Shown in pieces: positions 17,880 to 26,251 of a stretch of 64,000 nt of DNA. How positions within the stretch are numbered: the first letter of the stretch is position 1; each line of letters opens with the position of its first letter. The stretch is from Massilia pinisoli (lineage in GTDB: Bacteria; Pseudomonadota; Gammaproteobacteria; Burkholderiales; Burkholderiaceae_D). The stretch is from positions 1 to 64,000 of the forward strand of contig NZ_JANUGW010000023.1 in the NCBI RefSeq assembly GCF_024753285.1, read 5' to 3'. Under the pieces are notes generated by a model. The model was not told where the DNA came from. It was given only the letters and a program-made list of their open reading frames with translations, and did not search any database. Both the position numbers and the translations under genes were made by a program.

Positions 17880-18221
17880 GGGTAGACGGAGACTGCGGTC
17901 GGCGCTGCGAACGAACCTGTGGACACAGGCTCACCATGCAAGAAAGCAAATACTTGCAAGAAATGACTATAGGGGAGGGCCATGGCGCGCCGTTTGTGCT
18001 GGCGCAAAGTGGTGGGGGAGGACGAGGTAGGGGAAAAAATGAAAATGGACGCTCTCAGCGTCCATTTTGGCGACAATAGTTAGCGGATCGGGGCCTCGAT
18101 AAACCGTCGCGAGCGGCCGCAGGTGTGGTCGAGAAGCGCAGCTGTACTGGCGTACAGCGAGCATCGCAGCCTGCGCGGCCCGGACCGACCTGCAACGCGC
18201 AGCAGGTTTAGCGAGGTCCCC
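17880..18221. other. Intergenic region between hybrid kinase and ybdD
   Basis: 342 bases. They hold the terminator described at 18034-18068 and a small dyad, GCTGTAC-TGGC-GTACAGC, at 18141-18158. Open frames crossing the region lack coding character. The hybrid-kinase promoter must lie between about 17880 and 18030 on the minus strand, but I cannot assign it. Confidence 0.5.
18034..18068 (-). terminator. Rho-independent terminator of cstA-ybdD
   Basis: The 12-bp stem AAAATGGACGCT/AGCGTCCATTTT (18042-18053 with 18057-18068) has a 3-base loop and is followed on the minus strand by a short T-run (18034-18039). It lies 150 bases beyond ybdD. Confidence 0.75.
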
Positions 18222-18419
18222 TCAACAGCAACCGCCGCGCTTGCCGTTGCCGTAGCGGGCCTGCTGGCGCTCGCGGAAGAACTCCTCGTAGCTCATGACC
18301 GGTTGATCCGGATGGGTCTTTTCCATGTGCGCCACATAGGTGTCGTATTCCGGCAGGCCGACCATCAGGCGCATGCTTTGCCCGAGATAGCGGCCTGCCT
18401 GTGCGAGCGCCCCGAGCAT
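18222..18419 (-). CDS. YbdD/YjiX family small protein
   Basis: A 65-residue protein matching the short family almost always found after cstA/btsT: RLMVGLPEYDTYVAHMEKTHPDQP, then MSYEEFFRERQQARYG and a Cys-Cys tail. Its start codon overlaps the cstA stop (TGATG), implying translational coupling. The function of the family is unknown; association with the pyruvate transporter is inferred from constant linkage. Confidence 0.9.
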   Translation of the reverse strand: MLGALAQAGRYLGQSMRLMVGLPEYDTYVAHMEKTHPDQPVMSYEEFFRERQQARYGNGKRGGCC

Positions 18420-20494
18420 CACTGCACCTCGGCCATCGATGCGGCGGGTGCCGCCACGTACGGCGTTTCCTGGGCGCTCGGGCGGGCGTTCTTGCGCGCC
18501 GCCAGCACCGTGCGGATGCCGTAGAGCAGCACCGCGAGCACGACGACCATGAAGAAGCCGCACAGCGTGGCGTCGACGTAGTCGTTGAAGACGATGCGGC
18601 CCATCTGGTCGAGCGACTTCGCCGGTGCCAGCACCTGGCCCTGGTCGAGCGCGGCCTGGAATTTGTGGGCGTGCGCCATGAAGCCGACCTTGACGTTCGG
18701 ATCGAAGATCTTGAGCCAGCCCGCCGACAGCGTGCAGATCAGCAGCCAGACGGTCGGCACGATCGACACCCACGCGTACTGGCCGCGCTTCATCTTGAAC
18801 AGCACGACGGTGCCCAAGGTCAGCGCGATACCGGCCAGCATCTGGTTGGCGATGCCGAACAGCGGCCACAACGTGTTGATGCCGCCCAGCGGATCGACGA
18901 CGCCCTGGTACAGGAAGTAACCCCAGGCGGCGACGCACAGGCCGGTGGCGATGAGGTTCGCGGGCAGCGATTCCGTGCGCTTGAACGAGGGCACGAACGC
19001 GCCCAGCAGGTCTTGCAGCATGAAGCGGCCGGCACGCGTACCGGCATCGACGGCGGTCAGGATGAACAGCGCTTCGAACAGGATCGCGAAGTGGTACCAG
19101 AAGGCCATCATGACCTTGCCGCCGATGACGTTCGACAGGATGTGGGCCATGCCGACGGCCAAGGTCGGAGCGCCGCCGGCGCGCGAGATGATGGTGTGCT
19201 CGCCGACGTCTTTCGCGATCTGCGTCAGCTGGTCGGGCGTGATCACGAAGCCCCAGTTCGACACGGCGGCGGCCGCGGTCTGCGCGGTGGTGCCGATGAC
19301 GGCGGCCGGGCTGTTCATCGCGAAGTAGACGCCCGGGTCGATCGTCGACGCGGCGACGAGGGCCATGATGGCGACGAACGATTCCATCAGCATGCCGCCG
19401 TAGCCGATGAAGCGGGCGTGCTGCTCGTTCTCGATCATCTTCGGCGTCGTGCCCGACGAGATCAATGCGTGGAAGCCCGACACGGCGCCGCATGCGATGG
19501 TGATGAACAGGAACGGGAACAGCGAGCCGGACCAGGCCGGGCCCGTACCGTCGATGAAGCGCGTGATCGACGGCATCTGCATCATCGGAGCGACGAACAC
19601 GATACCCAGCGCGAGGCCGACGATGGTGCCGATCTTGAGGAACGTGGACAGGTAGTCGCGCGGCGCCAGCAGCAGCCACACGGGGATCACGGAGGCGACG
19701 AAGCCGTAGCCGATCAGCATCCACGTCAGCTGGGTGCCGGTGAAGTTGAACATCGCGCCCCAGGTGGCCGAGTCGTGCACGTACTGGCCGCCGGCGATGG
19801 CGCCGATCAGCAGCACGAAGCCGATCAGCGACACTTCGCCGATGCGGCCCACGCGGATGTAGCGCGAGTAGATGCCCATGAACAGCGCGATGGGGATCGT
19901 CGCCATCACGGTGAACGCACCCCACGGCGAGGCCGTCAGCGCCTTCACGACGATCAGCGCCAGCACGGCGAGGATGATCACCATGATCATGAAGGTACCG
20001 AACAGGGCGATCACGCCGGGGATCTCGCCCATCTCGGACTTGATCAGGTCGCCCAGCGAGCGGCCGTCGCGGCGCATCGAGATGAACAGCACCATGAAGT
20101 CCTGCACGGCGCCGGCGAACACGACGCCGGCCAGGATCCACAGCATGCCCGGCAGATAGCCCATCTGCGCGGCGAGCACGGGGCCGACCAGGGGCCCGGC
20201 GCCGGCGATGGCGGCGAAGTGGTGGCCGAACAGCACGTAGCGGTTCGTCGGCACGAAGTCGAGGCCGTCGTTGTATTTGTAGGCCGGGGTCTGGCGGCGG
20301 GCGTCGAGACCCATCACCTTGTCGGCGATGAAGCGGCTGTAGAAGCGGTACGCGATGAGATAGACGCAGACGGCCGCGACGACGACCCAGACGGCATTGA
20401 TGGATTCGCCGCGCTTCAGGGCGACGTAGGCGAGCGAGGCGGCGCCCGCGAGCGATAGGGCAGCCCAGCCGAGCTGGCTTGTGAGACGTTTCAT
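18419..20494 (-). CDS. cstA: CstA-type pyruvate/peptide transporter
   Basis: A 691-residue polytopic inner-membrane protein of the CstA/BtsT family, which imports pyruvate by proton symport (shown for E. coli BtsT; CstA was first described in carbon starvation). The typical N-terminal core is present: TPAYKYNDGLDFVPTNRYVLFGHHFAAIAGAGP, then many hydrophobic helices and the QDFMVLFISMRRDGRSLGDL loop. It is followed by ybdD with overlapping codons and a terminator. Divergently placed is a Cache-kinase/NarL-type pair with a strong palindrome in between, so induction by an external carboxylate is plausible. Confidence 0.93.
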   Translation of the reverse strand: MKRLTSQLGWAALSLAGAASLAYVALKRGESINAVWVVVAAVCVYLIAYRFYSRFIADKVMGLDARRQTPAYKYNDGLDFVPTNRYVLFGHHFAAIAGAGPLVGPVLAAQMGYLPGMLWILAGVVFAGAVQDFMVLFISMRRDGRSLGDLIKSEMGEIPGVIALFGTFMIMVIILAVLALIVVKALTASPWGAFTVMATIPIALFMGIYSRYIRVGRIGEVSLIGFVLLIGAIAGGQYVHDSATWGAMFNFTGTQLTWMLIGYGFVASVIPVWLLLAPRDYLSTFLKIGTIVGLALGIVFVAPMMQMPSITRFIDGTGPAWSGSLFPFLFITIACGAVSGFHALISSGTTPKMIENEQHARFIGYGGMLMESFVAIMALVAASTIDPGVYFAMNSPAAVIGTTAQTAAAAVSNWGFVITPDQLTQIAKDVGEHTIISRAGGAPTLAVGMAHILSNVIGGKVMMAFWYHFAILFEALFILTAVDAGTRAGRFMLQDLLGAFVPSFKRTESLPANLIATGLCVAAWGYFLYQGVVDPLGGINTLWPLFGIANQMLAGIALTLGTVVLFKMKRGQYAWVSIVPTVWLLICTLSAGWLKIFDPNVKVGFMAHAHKFQAALDQGQVLAPAKSLDQMGRIVFNDYVDATLCGFFMVVVLAVLLYGIRTVLAARKNARPSAQETPYVAAPAASMAEVQ

Positions 20495-20615
20495 GTTGAC
20501 TCCTCCGATTGGATGCGCTGCCGGACCGGTCGATGCCGGCTTGCTTGGATTGCAGCGTGCCTGTCAGTATCTTGCACGGGTCGGCACGGGACAAGCGCAT
20601 GATTACGCAGCGCTC

Positions 20616-20631
20616 TACGTAGGACTACGTA
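20616..20631. promoter_or_regulatory. 16-bp palindromic operator between cstA and its neighbouring two-component system
   Basis: TACGTAG-GA-CTACGTA is a perfect 7-bp inverted repeat with a 2-base spacer. It can also be read as CTACGTA repeated at a 10-bp period. It lies 122 bases upstream of cstA and about the same distance from the kinase gene. The size and symmetry suit a dimeric NarL/FixJ-type response regulator; the protein at 22113 is the obvious candidate. Confidence 0.6.
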
Positions 20632-20753
20632 CGCATGTGCTGGCGTTATGCGCGGGCATTGCATGGTGTTACGCCGCAAAATCGCAAGCAGTCGAGCGAT
20701 TGCACCTGATCGGTCGTACAATTTCATGTTACGACGATTTCGACGCGCACGGC

Positions 20754-22112
20754 ATGCAATTACGGCAAAAGGTCATTTTTCTCGCGGTCGCCCCGCTGAT
20801 CGTGGCGCTGTGCGCGATCGCGCTGTTCGTGCGCCAGCAGGCCATCGCGCTCGCGCACGAGCAGCACGCGACGATCCAGCAAGCCTATCTGGCGAGCAAA
20901 CAGGCCGAGCTCAGGCACTACGTCGACCTCGCATCGCACTCGATTGCGCACCTGACCGCGTCCGGCCGGAGCGACCCCGCTACCCTGGCCGAGGCCAAGC
21001 GCATCCTGCAATCGCTCAGCTTCGGCGACGACGGCTATTTCTTCGTCTACGACATGCAAGGCCGCAACCTGATGCACCCGCGCCAGCCGGAACTCGTCGG
21101 CCGCGACCTGTGGAACCTGCACGACCAGTTCGGCGCACCCACCATCCAGAACATCGTCGCCGTCGCGAAGCAGGGCGGGGGACTCGTGCGCTACAACTGG
21201 GTCAAGCCGTCGACGAACAAGCCGGGGCCCAAGCTCGGCTACGTCGTCCCGATCCCGCAATGGGGCTGGGTGATGGGGAGCGGCCTGTACCTGGACGACG
21301 TGCAGTCCGCCCTCGACCAGGTCGACGCCCAGCAGTCGCGCAATATCGAGACGACCATGTGGTGGATCGCCGGCGTCGCCATCCTCGCCACGCTCGTGAT
21401 CGGCGGCGCGGGCCTCGCGCTGAACATCAGCGAGTCGCGCGTGGCGGACACGAAATTGAAAGCGCTCGCGCAGCGCGTCGTCGATTCGCAGGAGCAGGAG
21501 CGGGCGCGCCTGTCGCGCGACCTGCACGACGGCATCAGCCAGTGGCTCGTGTCGATCAAGCTGCAGATCGAGGCCGGCATCATCCGCATGAAGGGCACGC
21601 CGGACCAGCAGCTGCAAGCCCACGCCAGCTTCGAACGCACGGCCGAAGAACTGAATAAGGTGCTGGGCGAAGTGCGCCGCATCTCGCACGACCTGCGTCC
21701 CACGTTGCTGGATGACCTCGGCCTCGCGGCCGCGCTCGACCACCTGGCCGAGGAATTCTCGCAGCACAGCGGCACGCCCGTGAAGTTCGCGGCGGCGGGC
21801 GACGTCGAGCATTTGCCGCAGGCCGTCGGCACCGTGCTGTTCCGCATCGCGCAGGAGGCGCTGACGAACATCGAGCGGCACGCGGGCGCGCACCACATCG
21901 ACCTGTCGCTGCAGACGGGCGCCGGCCGCGTGCTGCTCACGATCGCGGACGACGGCGCCGGCTTCGACGCCGAGGGCGTCGCGACGCACCCGCAGCGCGG
22001 CATCGGCCTGCGCAACATGATGGAACGCCTGGACGCCATCGGCGGCCGCCTCGACATCGCGTCGTCGGCGGCCGGCACGACCGTGTGCGCGCGCGTCGAA
22101 CTGGAGGTTTGA
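20754..22112 (+). CDS. Cache-domain sensor histidine kinase (NarX-type HisKA_3)
   Basis: A 452-residue inner-membrane kinase. The first membrane helix is at about 8-26, then a periplasmic single Cache domain (about 30-190) with the family's GDDGYFFVYDMQGRNLMHP and VPIPQWGWVMGSGLYLDD. The second helix is at about 202-223. The dimerisation domain has His258 in RARLSRDLHDGISQWL, and the ATPase shows EALTNIERHAGA and DDGAGFD. Cache domains of this type bind small organic acids. The ATG at 20754 starts the hydrophobic helix cleanly; the frame is open further upstream. Its stop is directly followed by the ATG of the response regulator. It is divergent from cstA. Confidence 0.88.
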   Translation: MQLRQKVIFLAVAPLIVALCAIALFVRQQAIALAHEQHATIQQAYLASKQAELRHYVDLASHSIAHLTASGRSDPATLAEAKRILQSLSFGDDGYFFVYDMQGRNLMHPRQPELVGRDLWNLHDQFGAPTIQNIVAVAKQGGGLVRYNWVKPSTNKPGPKLGYVVPIPQWGWVMGSGLYLDDVQSALDQVDAQQSRNIETTMWWIAGVAILATLVIGGAGLALNISESRVADTKLKALAQRVVDSQEQERARLSRDLHDGISQWLVSIKLQIEAGIIRMKGTPDQQLQAHASFERTAEELNKVLGEVRRISHDLRPTLLDDLGLAAALDHLAEEFSQHSGTPVKFAAAGDVEHLPQAVGTVLFRIAQEALTNIERHAGAHHIDLSLQTGAGRVLLTIADDGAGFDAEGVATHPQRGIGLRNMMERLDAIGGRLDIASSAAGTTVCARVELEV

Positions 22113-22748
22113 ATGACGGAGACGGTCCATATCATGCTGGTCGACGACCACCCCCTCGTGCGCGACGGCCTGCGCGCGCGGCTGGAGGCCGTGCCGCATT
22201 TCCGCGTCGTGGCGGAAGCGGATTCCGGCGCCGAAGCATTGACGCTCGCGGGCAGCACCCGCATCGACCTCGTGCTGATGGACATCACCATGCGCGACGG
22301 CAGCGGCATCGAGGCCACGGCGCGCCTGACCACGAACTTCCCCGACATCGCCGTGCTGATCCTCTCCATGCACGACAAGCTCGAATACGTCACGCAGGCC
22401 ATGCAGGCGGGCGCGCGCGGGTACGTGCTGAAGGATGCGCCGGGCAAGGACATCGTGCTCGCCATCGATACCGTCGTCGCTGGCGGCATTTACTACAGCG
22501 CCGCCGTCGCACGCCAGCTCGCGCGGCCCTCGACGCAGGACAACCAGCTCACGTCGCGCGAGCAGGAAGTGCTGCGCCACATCGCCAACGGCGAATCGAA
22601 CAAGCAGATCGCGCGCGCGCTGGACCTGTCCGTGCGCACCGTCGAGACGCACCGCCTGAACATCAAGCGCAAGCTCGGCATCGAAGGCCAGGCCGAGCTG
22701 ATCAAGTTCGCCGTGCAGCACGGCCGCTTCGGCAGCAGTGGGGTGTAA
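22113..22748 (+). CDS. NarL/FixJ-type response regulator
   Basis: A 211-residue regulator. The receiver has DDHPLVRDGL at the start, phosphoacceptor Asp57 in LVLMDITMRDGSG, and the Lys of VLKDAP. The C-terminal LuxR-type helix-turn-helix (about 145-205) reads LTSREQEVLRHIANGESNKQIA and VRTVETHRLNIKRKLGI. It begins with no gap after the kinase stop codon, so the two are a cognate pair. The palindrome at 20616-20631 is a likely target. Confidence 0.93.
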   Translation: MTETVHIMLVDDHPLVRDGLRARLEAVPHFRVVAEADSGAEALTLAGSTRIDLVLMDITMRDGSGIEATARLTTNFPDIAVLILSMHDKLEYVTQAMQAGARGYVLKDAPGKDIVLAIDTVVAGGIYYSAAVARQLARPSTQDNQLTSREQEVLRHIANGESNKQIARALDLSVRTVETHRLNIKRKLGIEGQAELIKFAVQHGRFGSSGV

Positions 22749-22847
22749 ATATATTTGCGCAAGCGTGTCCTAGAGGAAACAGAAACAGTTGCTTTCCGAA
22801 AATGGGTGCTCTACTATTAGCTGGTTACTATCAATGCATAATCGCTA

Positions 22848-24008
22848 ATGGCCTGCGCCCCGTTCCCGGTGGTTGAAATACGCTCCGTCGCCAACGCACA
22901 GAACGAGTGGGTCGCGCTTCTGCTTGGTACGCCGGGCGCCGGGCTCGACGACCCTGCGCTGCAGGACGTATTCGGCACGCCGGACCTGCTGGCCGCCATC
23001 GCGCCGCTCGACTGCATCGTCCATGTCGACGACGCCACTGTTCTCACACCACCCGTCCTGAACGTGCTGCCGGCCAACCGCGTGCTGCTGGCCGTGCGCG
23101 CCGATGCCCTCGCGACGGACGGCACGGCGCGCCGCCTGGCGGAGTTGCAGCTGACCGGCTATCGCGTGCTGATCGACGGTCCGCTGCCGGAAGGCGTGAC
23201 GGCACCGGTCGGACTGCGCACCGTCGCGCGCGACGCGCGCCTCGAGCTGCCGCGCGCCGCCGCGCTGCCCGCGCTGTTCGGGCCGCATCTTGCGTACCAC
23301 GTCGACGACATGGTGCGCTACCGCGCGTGCGAGAACGCGGGCTTTTCCTGGTTCAGCGGCGACTACGCGCTGGAGGGCAGTGTGCCGGACGGCGACGACG
23401 GCACGTCGCGCCGCCGCATGCTGACGATGCTGGCCTTGCTGGCGCGCGATGCCGATTCGCGCGAGCTGGAAGCGCAGCTGAAGCAGGACGCGATCCTGTC
23501 GTATCACTTGCTGAAGCTGGTGAATTCGGCCGCGTTCTCCGTCGGCGCCCAGGTCACGAGCTTCAGCCAGGCGATCAGCCGCCTCGGCCGCCGCCAGCTG
23601 CAGCGCTGGCTGCAACTGCTGCTGTATGCGCGCCAGCATCCGGACGGTCCGCCGAACCTGATGCTGCCGCTGGCCGCGTTGCGCGGCGCGGCGCTGGAGG
23701 CGCTGTGCAAGAACGACGGCGGCGACCGCGACGAGCAGGATCTCGCCTTCATGACCGGCGTGTTCTCGCTGCTGGACCGCCTGTTCCACATGCCGATGGC
23801 GGACGTCGTGCAGGACCTCTCCCTGCCGGAGGACGTCGAAGCCGCGCTGCTGCGGCGCGACGGGCAGCTCGGGCAGCGGTTGCAGCTCGTCGAATCGGGC
23901 CGGCCCGACCCCGCCAGGTTGGAGGCAGCTTGTGTCGAGGGGCCGGATTGGTGGCAGAGCCAGTTGCACGCCTATCACTGGGCCATCCAGGTAGCCCGCA
24001 ATGTCTAG
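22848..24008 (+). CDS. HDOD-domain signalling protein with degenerate EAL-like N terminus
   Basis: A 386-residue protein. The C-terminal HDOD domain (about 185-385) is recognised by LEAQLKQDAILSYHLLKLVNSAAFSVG and the following ISRLGRRQLQRWLQLLLYA. The N-terminal region is arranged like the EAL half of YuxH-type proteins but lacks the catalytic motifs, so it probably senses or scaffolds rather than hydrolyses. There is no visible Shine-Dalgarno, but an in-frame stop just upstream fixes the start near 22848. Its last 8 bases overlap the next GGDEF-EAL gene, implying coupled synthesis in one cyclic-di-GMP module. Confidence 0.82.
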   Translation: MACAPFPVVEIRSVANAQNEWVALLLGTPGAGLDDPALQDVFGTPDLLAAIAPLDCIVHVDDATVLTPPVLNVLPANRVLLAVRADALATDGTARRLAELQLTGYRVLIDGPLPEGVTAPVGLRTVARDARLELPRAAALPALFGPHLAYHVDDMVRYRACENAGFSWFSGDYALEGSVPDGDDGTSRRRMLTMLALLARDADSRELEAQLKQDAILSYHLLKLVNSAAFSVGAQVTSFSQAISRLGRRQLQRWLQLLLYARQHPDGPPNLMLPLAALRGAALEALCKNDGGDRDEQDLAFMTGVFSLLDRLFHMPMADVVQDLSLPEDVEAALLRRDGQLGQRLQLVESGRPDPARLEAACVEGPDWWQSQLHAYHWAIQVARNV

Positions 24009-26085
24009 GATGCCTGCCGCCGCGACGATGGATTTCGTGGGCGGCAGCGCTGCCCTGTGCGACGCCGTCATGGCACTGCGCGGCGACGAATTGTACGCGG
24101 CACTGGGCCGCATCGCCGGCGCGGTGCTCGCGAGCCCGCACGGCGCATTCGTCCCCGCCGACGCCGCGCCCGCGGCCACGCTCGAGGGCGCGCTGCTGCA
24201 GGAAGTGCGCGCCGATGGCCAGTGCTTCGGCCGCTACGAAGTGGCCGGCCGCGCCTACAGCCTGGACGACTGGCGCCAGCTGGAAGGCCTCGCGGGCCTG
24301 ACCGGTTCCCTGATGCAGGTGCATTCGCTGGCGCAGCGCACGACGCACGCCTATGCCCAGGTCGAGGCGCAACTGGCGCATCAATCGCAGATCCTGGACC
24401 AGATCCACGAATCCGTCCTCACGCTCGACCGCCTGGGCTATATCACGAGCTGGAACAAGGGCGCGGAGCGCCTGTTCGGCTACACGGCGCTGGAAGCCGT
24501 CGGCCGCCACATCCTGTTCCTGTACGCGGACGAGGAGGCGGACGTGCAGGACGCGTTCGCCGAGCAGGGCGGCCGCATGATGGAAGTGCGGCGCCGGAAG
24601 AAATCGGGCGAGGTGTTCTGGGCCAGCCTGTCGCTGTCGCCGCTGTGCGACCTGGAGGACCGGCCGATCGGCCTGATCGTGTACCTGACCGACATCACGG
24701 AACGCAAGCTGGCCGAGGAGCGCCTGCACCATCTGGCGTACTACCAGGAGCTGACCGGCCTGCCGAACCGCACGTTGTTCGGCCGCCTCGTCGACCAGGC
24801 GCTGATGGTCGCCCAGCGCAACGACGCCACCGCGTGCGTGCTGTACGTGGACCTGAACCGCTTCAAGCTGATCAACGGCACCCTGGGACGCAAGGTCGGC
24901 GACGACCTGCTGCGCCAGGTGGCCGAACGCCTGCGCAATTCGCTGCGCGACGAGGACGTGGTGGCGCATTTGTCGGGCGACGAATTCGCGGTGGGCCTGT
25001 TCGACATCCGCCAGCACTTCGAGGCCACGACGGTCGCGCAAAAGCTGCAGGGCGCACTAGAGATCCCGTTCCTCGTGCAGGGGCACGACCTGCGCGTGGG
25101 CGCGAGCATCGGCATCGCCGTCTACCCGCAGGACGGCCCGGATGCGGAGACGCTGCTGCGCATGGCCGACATCGCGATGGAGCGCGCGAAGGAACACGCG
25201 GAAAACCCGGACCGCAGCGTCGCCTTCTACCGCCTCGACATGAACGAGGGCATGCAGCAGCGGATGCAGATCGAGTCGGGCCTGCGCCACGCGCTCGGCA
25301 ACGGCGAGTTGATCCTGCACTACCAGCCGAAATTCGAGATCGGCTCGACCCGCCTCGTGGGCGCCGAAGCGCTCGTGCGCTGGAAGCATCCGGTGCGGGG
25401 CATGATCCCGCCGATCGAATTCATCCCGCTCGCGGAAAGCACGGGCCTGATCGTGCAGGTGGGCGAGTGGGTGCTGGAGCAGGCGTGCGCGCAGGCCGCG
25501 ATCTGGCAACGCGCGGGGCTGCCGCCGTTCCGCCTTGCGGTGAACGTGTCGGCACGCGAGTTCACGGCCTCGCTGCCGGGCCGCGTGGCGGAGACGCTGC
25601 GCCGCTACCGGCTGGACGCGCACTGGCTGGAACTGGAGATCACGGAAAGCACGCTGATGCACGACATCGAGCACGTGATCGCCATCATGGACCGCATCAG
25701 CGCGCTGGGCGTGGCGCTGTCGCTGGACGATTTCGGCACGGGTTATTCGAGCCTGTCGTACCTGAAGCGCTTCCCGATCGACACGTTGAAGATCGACCGC
25801 TCGTTCACGACCGGCATTCCGCAGGACCCGAGCGACTGCGCGATCGCGAGCACGATCATCGGCATGGGCCGCAAGCTGGGGCACCGCGTGATCGCGGAAG
25901 GCGTGGAAACCTTGGAACAGCTGGAATTCCTGCGCCAGGCCGGCTGCGACGAGGTGCAGGGCTATCTGTACGGGAAGCCGCTGCCCGCGTACGAGTTCGA
26001 GAAAAGCCTGCGCGAGAACTGGATGCTCATGGGGCTGGGCGAGGCCGAGGCGGCGATGCAGGCGATGATCTCGTCGCTCAAGTAG
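24001..26085 (+). CDS. PAS-GGDEF-EAL bifunctional cyclic-di-GMP protein
   Basis: A 694-residue protein without membrane helices. After an uncharacterised N-terminal region (1-120), a PAS domain (about 125-250) has ILDQIHESVLTLDRLGYITSWN and the PAC end YLTDITERK. The GGDEF domain carries SGDEF in place of GGDEF, preceded by an RDED inhibitory-site motif; SGDEF versions are active in some proteins. The EAL domain keeps AEALVRW, LEITEST, DDFGTGYSS and AEGVET, so hydrolysis of cyclic-di-GMP is the safer prediction. It overlaps the HDOD gene by 8 bases. Confidence 0.9.
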   Translation: MSRMPAAATMDFVGGSAALCDAVMALRGDELYAALGRIAGAVLASPHGAFVPADAAPAATLEGALLQEVRADGQCFGRYEVAGRAYSLDDWRQLEGLAGLTGSLMQVHSLAQRTTHAYAQVEAQLAHQSQILDQIHESVLTLDRLGYITSWNKGAERLFGYTALEAVGRHILFLYADEEADVQDAFAEQGGRMMEVRRRKKSGEVFWASLSLSPLCDLEDRPIGLIVYLTDITERKLAEERLHHLAYYQELTGLPNRTLFGRLVDQALMVAQRNDATACVLYVDLNRFKLINGTLGRKVGDDLLRQVAERLRNSLRDEDVVAHLSGDEFAVGLFDIRQHFEATTVAQKLQGALEIPFLVQGHDLRVGASIGIAVYPQDGPDAETLLRMADIAMERAKEHAENPDRSVAFYRLDMNEGMQQRMQIESGLRHALGNGELILHYQPKFEIGSTRLVGAEALVRWKHPVRGMIPPIEFIPLAESTGLIVQVGEWVLEQACAQAAIWQRAGLPPFRLAVNVSAREFTASLPGRVAETLRRYRLDAHWLELEITESTLMHDIEHVIAIMDRISALGVALSLDDFGTGYSSLSYLKRFPIDTLKIDRSFTTGIPQDPSDCAIASTIIGMGRKLGHRVIAEGVETLEQLEFLRQAGCDEVQGYLYGKPLPAYEFEKSLRENWMLMGLGEAEAAMQAMISSLK

Positions 26086-26141
26086 GCGTTTCTTGCCGTG
26101 GCTGCCTCGTCCGTTTGCTGCCCTGGGGGCAATGAATTATG

Positions 26142-26147
26142 TATAAT
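26142..26147 (+). promoter_or_regulatory. -10 element of the tRNA-Ser gene
   Basis: A perfect TATAAT lies 14 bases before the mature tRNA. The -35 is unclear: TTGCTG (26115-26120) is 21 bases away, longer than ideal. Confidence 0.5.
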
Positions 26148-26161
26148 GCCGGTTCCCCAGG

Positions 26162-26251
26162 GGAAGCGTGGCCGAGTGGTTGAAGGCAGCAGTCTTGAAA
26201 ACTGCCGACGGGGGAACCCGTTCGTGAGTTCGAATCTCACCGCTTCCGCCA
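26162..26251 (+). tRNA. tRNA-Ser (anticodon UGA)
   Basis: A 90-nt class II tRNA with encoded CCA. The acceptor stem GGAAGCG (26162-26168) pairs with CGCTTCC (26241-26247). The D-arm starts TGGCCGAGTGG. The anticodon loop CTTGAAA gives UGA. The long variable arm CGACGGGGGAACCCGTTCG marks serine, and the T-loop is GTTCGAATC. AT-rich foreign-looking DNA starts directly after the CCA, suggesting the gene has served as an integration site. Confidence 0.95.

Noticed and set aside
18142..18157. CTGT-N8-ACAG match suggesting a second LexA box
   Set aside because: The centre (ACTGGCGT) is GC-rich, unlike real boxes. It lies between a gene end and a distant start, and also reads as a small hairpin.
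18401..20458. A 685-codon plus-strand open frame opposite cstA
   Set aside because: His/Asp/Gln-rich composition is typical of antisense frames, and cstA on the minus strand is unmistakable.
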